DNA from: Fidelibacterota bacterium UBA7303
Lineage (GTDB): Bacteria > Fidelibacterota > Marinisomatia > Marinisomatales > UBA1611
NCBI GenBank assembly: GCA_002471805.1
Contig: DKQR01000213.1
Location: 1-6,193 of the forward strand
Length of the DNA: 6,193 nucleotides
Direction: 5' to 3'
The notes under the pieces are model-generated. The model had not been told where the DNA came from. It searched no databases and worked only from the letters and a program-made list of their open reading frames with translations. Of the stretch, positions 1 through 5,524 are shown one piece after another (within the stretch, counting starts at the first letter, position 1; each line of letters opens with the position of its first letter). The position numbers and the translations under genes are program-made.

Positions 1-8
1 AAGCCTGA

Positions 9-2690
9 TTAAAATTTATAGGCAGTTCTGATACCCATTCTCCGCGGTAATCCGTAATCCTGTTCCAAAACACCGATATAGCCGTTTTCACCGGTCCAGC
101 TGATATATTCGACGTTAAATAGATTATCTGCCCAGGCAAAAATAGACCATGGACCCATTTCAATTCCTACCCTGGCACTCACCAGTGTACGGGCATCATC
201 ACGGAGTTGATTGAATGCGTCAGTGCTTGATAATTGGCTCTGTTTTTCATCCATAAAATCTGCCTGTGCCTGTGATACGAACATGATACTGCTAGTGATA
301 GGCAGGCGCAGGTCGGCCATGAGATTCCAGGAGTATTTAGGAAATGCCGCTATGGTCTGCCCTGAAAAATCAGTGTCTTCATCGATAAAATAAAAACTGG
401 AATCCGTAGGTGCGCCCGATTCTGTACAGTTTTCGCATAATGCGCCTGCAGTTCCGGCATCCACGGTCTGTTCGCCCTCATCAAAGTAGCCATTGAAATA
501 GCCGTCCCTAAACACATTAAAGATTGCATCAGTCAGGCCAAAACCGCCTATTATTGTGAGTGAATTTTTAAACAAACGGACTGTAAGTTCAGTTTCAAGA
601 CCCTTTATAGTCGCGCTGGCGGCATTGCTTATCATATAGCCTTCATACAAATCTTGAAAAATCGCACGCTGCATATTGATATAATCCATATAAAAGACTG
701 CTGTATTTAAATACATGGTATTCATACGGTTGCCAATTTTTAACCCTAGTTCATAGTTGGTAATGAATTCTGGTTTGAAGGGGATAGCAACAGATTCCCA
801 GCTGGATACATAGTCCAGATTAAAGCCTCCGCTTTTGTACCCTTTTGATATTGTTGTATATACATTTGTAAGCGGTGATACGGCATATTTGATACTTAGA
901 CTTGGGGTTACAGCGCTCCAGTGGGCTGTACTGTCAAAATAACCATCAGGGAGATTGTCATTGTTCGTATCTGGAGGGAAATGGATATACCCAAACGTTG
1001 GCAAACCATCCTGCTGGTATCGAAGAGCCTTATTGTCATAGCTGTATCGTGTGCCTGCCGTAACTGTAAGTTTTTCATTTACTTTGAAGTCTGCTGAAGC
1101 GAATGCTCCTAAACTTGCCGTAGCAACTGCTCCATCAGGATGTACGGTGACCCCATCGTAATTTCTGGCAAGAAACATGGGAATGCCTGCGTAGATGTGA
1201 AAGAACAGCGGCTTTGGAAAGACGGGCCCGTCCAGGCTTTCATAGAGATTATAGTAATAGAGACCAGCCATCCATGATAATCTCTTACTGGATGATGATT
1301 CCAGGCGCAGTTCGGCACTGCTTTGTTCACCCCTGGCTTTCCACGTTCCTGTTAATAAATCAAGACCAATTCCATCTTCATCATTCTCATAGTCATGAAT
1401 ACCCTTTCTATAGCCAAATAAACCGACAAGGTTGAATTCATCGGTAATCTGATAAATAAAATTCAAGGTAAGGCCGTTGGTGACCCTTTCACTCTTACCC
1501 AGTGTATTATGGTTGTAAGAAAATATTCCATCATCATTTATGTCGCCATTGCTATGAGCCAAATATTCCATATCATCAGGGTAGAGTAGATATAATTCTT
1601 TAATAAGAGAATCCAATGGTGCTCTGTGGTATCTGGAAAAATCACTGTTAAAATGCCAGTCGGAGACATGGTTGCCCTGCTGTGTATTTTTTTGATTGAA
1701 ATGGTCATAGCTGAAATCGATAGTGAGCTTCGGTAATGGCAATGCCCGCAGTGAATACCGAATACCAATATTATCCTTGTATTTATTTGGACTATTAACA
1801 TAGGTGGTATCGTTGATCCCCATGATTTGTTTACCGGCATTAGTTTGATGGGCTGTTAAATCAAAGGATGAAACAGACAGGCGCTGGTAGATCTTATCTG
1901 TGAATTGAAAATTTATTGATGCTTTGATCTTTTGGTGTCCAGAATTACCACTTTCAACCAGCACAGAACCTGACCTGCCCGGTTTTGGTTTTACAGATAT
2001 CATATTAATGGCACCGGAAATGGTATTGCGGCCGAATAATGTCCCCTGGGGGCCCCGTAAGAATTCAACGCTTTCCATATCCACAATATCCAGTGCAATA
2101 AAATCCGGCCTGCCCATGACAATGCCATCGATATAAACACCTTCTGTAGTTGCCATCCCGGGGTTTCTGGCACCGCCGTCAATACCGCGAATGTTGAAAT
2201 CTTCCACAGCTGCATCTTCCCGTACAAACACATTAGGCACCATAACGGTTAAGTCCTCTATGGATGTGGCACCCATGTCCTCAATCGTCTCCTTCCGTAT
2301 CGCCACCATTGAAATAGGCACATCCTTGATCTTCTCTTCTTTCTTGCGGGCCATCACCGTCACTTCCTGGCCAAAAAGATTCCCCTGAATAAGGGTGAAT
2401 TCCAGACCTGTTAAGGGATCATCTATTTTCATAGACCGTCTGTCTGTCTGGTAACCAATGTAACTCACAGCCAGGATAAAATCCTTTTCAGGAACAAAAG
2501 AAAAAGAAAAAGCCCCATTTAAATCCGTAGCTGCGCCTATATTTCCCCTTTCCACAATCACGTTGGCACCAGCTAATGGTGATCCATCCTGGTCATAAAC
2601 AACCCCGGAAATGTTTTGCCCGGAAAGGAATCCTGCTATAAACAAAATAAAAAAGAAGGACTGAAATAATTGTGTTCTTTGATTTTGCAT
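9..2690 (-). CDS. TonB-dependent outer-membrane receptor with N-terminal CarboxypepD_reg-like domain
   Basis: Energy-dependent outer-membrane importer of an unidentified ligand, driven by TonB/ExbBD. Residues below count from the ATG at 2690 (893 aa). A signal peptide covers about 1-24 (hydrophobic SFFFILFIAGFLSG, cut before Q25). A CarboxypepD_reg-like beta-sandwich covers about 27-101 (SGVVYDQDGSPLAGANV; DLNGAFSF; VSYIGYQT). A TonB-box-like QEVTVMA lies at 108-114. The plug covers about 122-237 (VPISMVAI; FNIRGIDGG; GVYIDGI; FLRGPQGTLFGRNTISGAIN), and a 22-strand-type barrel runs to the terminal Phe (YKF), as usual for barrel proteins. Length is normal and nothing is broken. I preferred ATG 2690 to an in-frame TTG at 2762 because the ATG gives a clean signal peptide and has AGAGGA upstream. 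The plug resembles siderophore/iron-complex receptors more than SusC, and no SusD gene is adjacent in view. Substrate cannot be assigned. Odd points: Asp-rich loops near 381-388 and 574-586, and a CENC motif at 752-755. Confidence 0.95.
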   Translation of the reverse strand: MQNQRTQLFQSFFFILFIAGFLSGQNISGVVYDQDGSPLAGANVIVERGNIGAATDLNGAFSFSFVPEKDFILAVSYIGYQTDRRSMKIDDPLTGLEFTLIQGNLFGQEVTVMARKKEEKIKDVPISMVAIRKETIEDMGATSIEDLTVMVPNVFVREDAAVEDFNIRGIDGGARNPGMATTEGVYIDGIVMGRPDFIALDIVDMESVEFLRGPQGTLFGRNTISGAINMISVKPKPGRSGSVLVESGNSGHQKIKASINFQFTDKIYQRLSVSSFDLTAHQTNAGKQIMGINDTTYVNSPNKYKDNIGIRYSLRALPLPKLTIDFSYDHFNQKNTQQGNHVSDWHFNSDFSRYHRAPLDSLIKELYLLYPDDMEYLAHSNGDINDDGIFSYNHNTLGKSERVTNGLTLNFIYQITDEFNLVGLFGYRKGIHDYENDEDGIGLDLLTGTWKARGEQSSAELRLESSSSKRLSWMAGLYYYNLYESLDGPVFPKPLFFHIYAGIPMFLARNYDGVTVHPDGAVATASLGAFASADFKVNEKLTVTAGTRYSYDNKALRYQQDGLPTFGYIHFPPDTNNDNLPDGYFDSTAHWSAVTPSLSIKYAVSPLTNVYTTISKGYKSGGFNLDYVSSWESVAIPFKPEFITNYELGLKIGNRMNTMYLNTAVFYMDYINMQRAIFQDLYEGYMISNAASATIKGLETELTVRLFKNSLTIIGGFGLTDAIFNVFRDGYFNGYFDEGEQTVDAGTAGALCENCTESGAPTDSSFYFIDEDTDFSGQTIAAFPKYSWNLMADLRLPITSSIMFVSQAQADFMDEKQSQLSSTDAFNQLRDDARTLVSARVGIEMGPWSIFAWADNLFNVEYISWTGENGYIGVLEQDYGLPRRMGIRTAYKF

Positions 2691-2701
2691 AATGATTCTT
2701 A

Positions 2702-2707
2702 TCCTCT
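2702..2707 (-). promoter_or_regulatory. Shine-Dalgarno-like AGAGGA before the receptor gene
   Basis: On the minus strand AGAGGA lies 11 nt before the ATG at 2690. This is slightly distant but usable, and it supports ATG 2690 as the start over the upstream in-frame TTG at 2762. Confidence 0.5.
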
Positions 2708-2732
2708 TTTTTATAATCCTTGATTCTTGGTA

Positions 2733-2762
2733 ATAATAGATAGACTTTATCTTATTTAGCAA
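2733..2762 (-). promoter_or_regulatory. Candidate sigma70-type promoter for the receptor gene
   Basis: Reading the minus strand, TTGCTA (2762-2757, 4/6 to TTGACA) and TATTAT (2738-2733, 5/6 to TATAAT) are separated by 18 nt. The implied leader is about 35 nt and contains the AGAGGA site. The 124-bp gap (2691-2814) after selU also suggests separate transcription. The gap is very A+T rich, so chance matches are likely, and read-through from selU is not excluded because no terminator is visible. Confidence 0.35.
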
Positions 2763-2814
2763 ATATAATTATTCCTTTAACCAGTGAGTAAATAATTAAT
2801 TCTATGTAAGTTAC

Positions 2815-3885
2815 TTATGCCCGCAGGAAATCCCGTATGGTCTGCCCATCCCCCTCCAGTACGCAGCGTTTTTTCTTTTGTTTTAACTGGTAGCTGTACA
2901 TGGGGTCATAATATTTCTTGAGCAAATCATGGATCCAGTCTTCATGGCTTTCCCCTGAGAGAGTCTGGAAGGCATTTTCTATCTTCTGGTAGATGAGTTT
3001 ATAATCCTTGCCGCCCAGACGATTTTTGATACGCAGCAGGGAATCCTGGAGTGCGATCTTCAGTGCCTCTGGCGGAAAACCTGTTCTTAAGGGGCTGTCC
3101 ACATATTCTTGGCGAATATTTTTAATTCGCTCCGTCATGGGGACTGTCAGGATGATCAACTCAGCGGTCTGCATCCTTTGATACCATGTCTCCGGAATGG
3201 TCAGTTTACCGATGCCGCGGCTTTCGTCCTCCAGGACCAGCATGTCATGGATGTGTTTTAGATATGCGATAGCCAGCGTATTTTCAAAGTTGATGGCTGT
3301 GGGCTGGGGAGTCTGCTGTCGGCCGAAGGCAGAACCGCGGTGATTAGCCAGGTGCTCCAGGTCGATAGTGTAATCAAGGCTGCGGATCAGCACTGTCTTT
3401 CCAGTACCGGTGCGCCCGCCCAGGATAACCCAGCGCCTGCGGTCATTTTTTACTGATTCAAGTATTTCTAAACAGGTACGTCTCAGAGCTTTATACCCAC
3501 CGGGGACTACGGGTATATTCAACCCGGTCCCTTTCAGCCACCTGCTGGCAATGACAGAACGCATACCGCCGCGCCAGCAATAAAGGTGAGCTTCGGGATT
3601 GCGCTGAATAAACTGCTGCCAGGCCTTGATGCGTCTGGCTTTTATATCACCAGAGACCAGTTTATATCCCAGTTCCTCTGCCGCCTGGCTGCCGTGCTTT
3701 TTATAGGTTAAGCCCACCTGTTTTCTTTCTTCATCGTTCAGGATGGGCAGGTTGCAGCTGGTAGGGAAAGCGCCTTTTTCAAACTCATCCGGCGACCGCA
3801 AGTCAATAAGCGGTATATCTTTTTTTAGCATGGAAGAGAGGCTTGGCTCAATCTTGCCTTGCTTATTGGATTGAATCCGGGTCAT
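2815..3885 (-). CDS. selU: tRNA 2-selenouridine synthase (SelU/MnmH/YbbB)
   Basis: Replaces the 2-thio sulfur of (c)mnm5s2U at wobble position 34 of tRNAs such as Lys, Glu and Gln with selenium. It uses selenophosphate and passes through a geranylated intermediate; it acts in the cytoplasm. At 356 aa it is full length (E. coli family member about 360). An N-terminal rhodanese domain covers about 15-125, with LIDLRSPDEFEKGA and the catalytic-loop motif YCWRGGMRS, so Cys103 is the predicted catalytic Cys. GGYKALRR (129-136) follows. Next is a P-loop, GRTGTGKT (157-164), and the family blocks DLEHLANHRGSAFG (175-188) and LEDESRGIGKLTIP (218-231). The C-terminal YDPMYSYQ is also typical. ATG 3885 overlaps the TGA of the DUF4294 gene as ATGA and has no clear ribosome site of its own, which suggests translational coupling. 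Function requires a selenophosphate synthetase (SelD) encoded elsewhere. Confidence 0.95.
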   Translation of the reverse strand: MTRIQSNKQGKIEPSLSSMLKKDIPLIDLRSPDEFEKGAFPTSCNLPILNDEERKQVGLTYKKHGSQAAEELGYKLVSGDIKARRIKAWQQFIQRNPEAHLYCWRGGMRSVIASRWLKGTGLNIPVVPGGYKALRRTCLEILESVKNDRRRWVILGGRTGTGKTVLIRSLDYTIDLEHLANHRGSAFGRQQTPQPTAINFENTLAIAYLKHIHDMLVLEDESRGIGKLTIPETWYQRMQTAELIILTVPMTERIKNIRQEYVDSPLRTGFPPEALKIALQDSLLRIKNRLGGKDYKLIYQKIENAFQTLSGESHEDWIHDLLKKYYDPMYSYQLKQKKKRCVLEGDGQTIRDFLRA

Positions 3886-4628
3886 GATTTTATTATCGTA
3901 TCAATGATATGCTCGATCATTTTATCCTCGCCTTTTTCCGGATTATAGCTTGATTTCAGGTTGTGGCCAAACAAACGGGCAGTGATTTGCCAGAAACCAG
4001 CAGTAAGGAAACCTCGAAAGTCCTTAATGATTTTATAGGAAGTATGCTCCGTTTCCCGATCCACCAGACGGATCAGGATCCGCCCCTGGGTTTTGGTCAA
4101 TTTTCTTACCCTCCTGCCGTAAGTGGCGATCAACTGATTTTCAATGTCCTGGAATACTTTTTTTTTGGCCTGCTTTCTCCTGAAATACCAGAGTTCATTG
4201 ATACTGTCCAAGGCTGTTGTATATTCACCCAGTAGGATTCCCACCAGCTGAGCGTAGGGGTAGACTCGGATCACATCCCGCTCCAGTTTGTGGAATCGTT
4301 TTTTATCTTTTCTTGATTTCAGGCCCAGTACATGAATGCTGCTTGTTGGTATGGTAACCATGGCTAAATACAGCGTTTGCGGCAGGTGTTCTTTTGCCCG
4401 GTTGATTTCCTCATATCCGATATGAGAAATGGTGATTTCCTCGTTGGAAAATCCAGCCAGACTGCAAACACCGTTGGTATCTGTTGTGGTCCCATGGCTG
4501 TCCGAATAGACATTGACTCCCGCCAAGGGCTCCTTTGTGGACTCATTTCGAATTACCAGGGTCTGGGAGTATACCTGTAACGGAATCAAAAGCAGGCAGA
4601 GCCTGTCCACCATCGGTAAATATTTCAC
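3882..4628 (-). CDS. Exported DUF4294 protein with N-terminal CarboxypepD_reg-like domain
   Basis: Envelope protein of unknown function, 248 aa. The GTG start at 4628 gives MKYLPMVDRLCLLLIPLQVYS, a signal peptide with likely cleavage VYS|Q at 21/22. Residues about 24-90 form a small CarboxypepD_reg-like beta-sandwich (EPLAGVNVYSDSHGTTTDTNG; ISHIGYEE). Residues about 113-242 match my memory of the DUF4294 pattern: ERDVIRVYPYAQLVG, YGRRVRKLTKTQGRILIRLVDRE (in part), GFWQITARLFGHNLKSSYNP and EDKMIEHI. DUF4294 is found mainly in Bacteroidota and relatives. The predicted location is periplasmic. GTG 4628 is preferred because it overlaps the stop of the upstream small gene as GTGA; ATG 4613 (Met6) also leaves a signal peptide and remains possible. 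The gene overlaps selU by 4 nt. A run of nine A's encodes KKK near residues 155-157. The family assignment is from recall, without a search. Confidence 0.85.
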   Translation of the reverse strand: MKYLPMVDRLCLLLIPLQVYSQTLVIRNESTKEPLAGVNVYSDSHGTTTDTNGVCSLAGFSNEEITISHIGYEEINRAKEHLPQTLYLAMVTIPTSSIHVLGLKSRKDKKRFHKLERDVIRVYPYAQLVGILLGEYTTALDSINELWYFRRKQAKKKVFQDIENQLIATYGRRVRKLTKTQGRILIRLVDRETEHTSYKIIKDFRGFLTAGFWQITARLFGHNLKSSYNPEKGEDKMIEHIIDTIIKS

Positions 4629-4780
4629 GTTTTTACAATTTTTATTGCCTGAGCAGAAAAACCTACAGGGCCAATTTTTTCAACTTCTGCAGAAAAAAAC
4701 ATATCATAAACAAGGCTGTGTTTTTCTACATGGAAAATTTTTTCATCTAGGGTGAAGTTCCAATACTCAATTTTTTCCAT
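4625..4780 (-). CDS. Small unrecognised protein (51 aa), first gene of the minus-strand unit
   Basis: A 51-codon reading frame runs from ATG 4780 to a TGA at 4627-4625. It begins MEKIEYWNFT and ends FSAQAIKIVKT. Its stop overlaps the GTG start of the DUF4294 gene as GTGA, the same 4-nt architecture as the next junction. AGGAAA lies just before the ATG. The frame is open back to a TAG inside the opposite gene, with no better start. The composition is protein-like: mixed charged residues (DEKIFHVEKH), aromatic residues, no low-complexity runs and no signal peptide or membrane segment, so a cytoplasmic protein is expected. I do not recognise a family. It may be a regulator or partner of the downstream genes, or a leader frame that feeds ribosomes to the GTG start. 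Confidence 0.6.
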   Translation of the reverse strand: MEKIEYWNFTLDEKIFHVEKHSLVYDMFFSAEVEKIGPVGFSAQAIKIVKT

Positions 4781-4782
4781 TA

Positions 4783-4788
4783 TTTCCT
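4783..4788 (-). promoter_or_regulatory. Shine-Dalgarno-like AGGAAA before the 51-aa gene
   Basis: The minus strand reads ACAGGAAATA immediately before ATG 4780. AGGA is 4 nt from the start, which is a little close but functional in many bacteria. It is the main local support for ATG 4780. Confidence 0.45.
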
Positions 4789-4810
4789 GTTTTTTCTTAA
4801 TATCACCATC

Positions 4811-5425
4811 ATGAAATATAGCCTAATCCCGGCATCTCTGTTCCTTACCTTAGCCATTTCTCAGAATTATGATGAAACAGGTGTTTTTATTATACCAGAG
4901 GTCGAACAATGGAACCTGGAAGTTATGATCAAAAAGAATGGTGTGCTGTTTGCTCCTCAATCCATGGAACCGTTTACCGGGATGGTCTTTGAGATGGACG
5001 GTTTTGGGAATGTGAACGCCCAACGATACTATTTCAACGGTGCTTTTAACGGGGTTGAAAACAGGATCGAATATTATGACAGGAGCAGCTGGTCTGAAAA
5101 AAAGAAGGAAACTTTTTACTATGACGGCAGACGCCACGGGCCCTACCTGGAATGGGACCGTTACGGGGATAAAATTATTGAGGGCTATTATAAAGAAGGT
5201 AAAAAGGACGGCCGCTGGACCAGTTGGCTGGACGGGATCAAGATTGAAGAGAAAACCTATAAAAATGATTTGAAAGAAGGAATATTGACCCGGTGGTACG
5301 AAAACGGCAGGATCAAGTATAAAGTGACATACAAGAACGATGCCAGTATCAAGGTAAAGTGCTGGAATCTTTCCGGTTATGAATGTACCTGTTTTACCTA
5401 TCCCGATGAGATCGGATGCCTGTAA
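4811..5425 (+). CDS. Secreted MORN-like repeat protein (YwqK/MORN_2 type) with Cys-containing tail
   Basis: 204-aa exported protein of unknown function. MKYSLIPASLFLTLAIS is a signal peptide with predicted cleavage AIS|Q at 17/18. After an N-terminal segment with KNGVLF and PFTGMVFEMDGFGN, MORN_2-like units of about 22-25 residues follow: about 54-81, 106-133 (RRHGPYLEWDRYGDKIIEGY), 134-157 (GRWTSWLDGIKIEEKTY) and 158-178 (ILTRWYENGRIKYKVTY). These units form beta-hairpins in known MORN proteins. The tail carries Cys184, Cys192, Cys194 and Cys203 and could form disulfides in the periplasm. Automatic pipelines often label such proteins 'YwqK family antitoxin'; no toxin gene is visible and the signal peptide argues against that role. 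No Shine-Dalgarno sequence precedes ATG 4811. It starts 30 bp from the divergent 51-aa gene and is followed after 99 bp by a MORN-like paralogue. Confidence 0.9.
   Translation: MKYSLIPASLFLTLAISQNYDETGVFIIPEVEQWNLEVMIKKNGVLFAPQSMEPFTGMVFEMDGFGNVNAQRYYFNGAFNGVENRIEYYDRSSWSEKKKETFYYDGRRHGPYLEWDRYGDKIIEGYYKEGKKDGRWTSWLDGIKIEEKTYKNDLKEGILTRWYENGRIKYKVTYKNDASIKVKCWNLSGYECTCFTYPDEIGCL
4889..4897 (-). promoter_or_regulatory. Candidate extended -10 promoter for the minus-strand unit
   Basis: The minus strand reads TGGTATAAT at 4897-4889, a perfect TATAAT with the TGn extension. No good -35 hexamer sits 16-18 nt upstream, as is tolerated for extended -10 promoters. Transcription would start near 4882 and leave a leader of about 100 nt before ATG 4780. 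The site lies inside the coding region of the divergent MORN-like gene, which is required by the 30-bp spacing of the two starts. It could be a chance match. Confidence 0.4.
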
Positions 5426-5457
5426 GCATTGCCTGTCTCACCGAAATTGTTCGAAAT

Positions 5458-5472
5458 TTACGTTCCTCGTAA
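5458..5472. repeat. Short inverted repeat TTACG-N5-CGTAA in the gap between the MORN-like genes
   Basis: TTACG (5458-5462) and CGTAA (5468-5472) are perfect inverted copies around a 5-nt loop, 53 bp before the lipoprotein start. There is no T-run after it, so it does not look like an intrinsic terminator. It could be an operator or an RNA hairpin. The same arms recur in the next gap (6106-6110 and 6124-6128). Confidence 0.35.
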
Positions 5473-5483
5473 TGAAATTATCT

Positions 5484-5499
5484 GACGATAATTATTGTC
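5484..5499. repeat. 16-bp near-palindrome upstream of the lipoprotein gene
   Basis: GACGATAATTATTGTC is a palindrome with one mismatched pair, centred about 33 bp before the start codon. The size and symmetry fit a dimeric regulator site. It overlaps a possible second hairpin, ATTGT (5494-5498) with ACAAT (5506-5510), next to the ribosome site. No known operator is recognised. Confidence 0.3.
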
Positions 5500-5513
5500 C
5501 ATTAAACAATCGT

Positions 5514-5518
5514 AGGAG
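5514..5518 (+). promoter_or_regulatory. Shine-Dalgarno AGGAG before the MORN-like lipoprotein
   Basis: AGGAG lies 6 nt before ATG 5525, an optimal spacing. It fixes the start and gives the strongest ribosome site in the window, unlike the weak context of the neighbouring genes. Confidence 0.8.
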
Positions 5519-5524
5519 TCTGGC

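Noticed and set aside
1109..2388. Several open frames of 60-100 codons inside the receptor gene, both strands
   Set aside because: They lack start signals and recognisable protein features and lie under a long well-supported gene; they are shadow frames.
2691..2762. 24-codon N-terminal extension of the receptor from an in-frame TTG at 2762, which has AAAGGA upstream
   Set aside because: It would put a basic, Tyr-rich segment before the signal peptide; ATG 2690 gives a normal signal peptide and has its own AGAGGA.
2807..2817. Palindrome TAAGTTACTTA at the end of selU as a terminator or operator
   Set aside because: Only 11 nt, A+T rich, overlapping the stop codon, with no T-run; expected by chance.
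3882..3884. TGA of the DUF4294 gene as a selenocysteine codon, given the adjacent selU
   Set aside because: The family ends here, the TGA lies in a normal ATGA start-stop overlap, and SelU acts in tRNA selenation rather than selenocysteine insertion.
4158..4166. Nine-base homopolymer in the DUF4294 gene as a phase-variable tract (also T8 at 5648-5655 and A8 near 5864)
   Set aside because: These encode ordinary Lys or Phe runs in A+T-rich DNA, and all frames are intact; no sign of variation in a single sequence.
4675..4698. T-run/A-run hairpin around TTCTGCAGAA as a terminator
   Set aside because: The outer stem is almost entirely A-T pairs with a 10-nt loop, and the region is better explained as part of the 51-aa coding frame.
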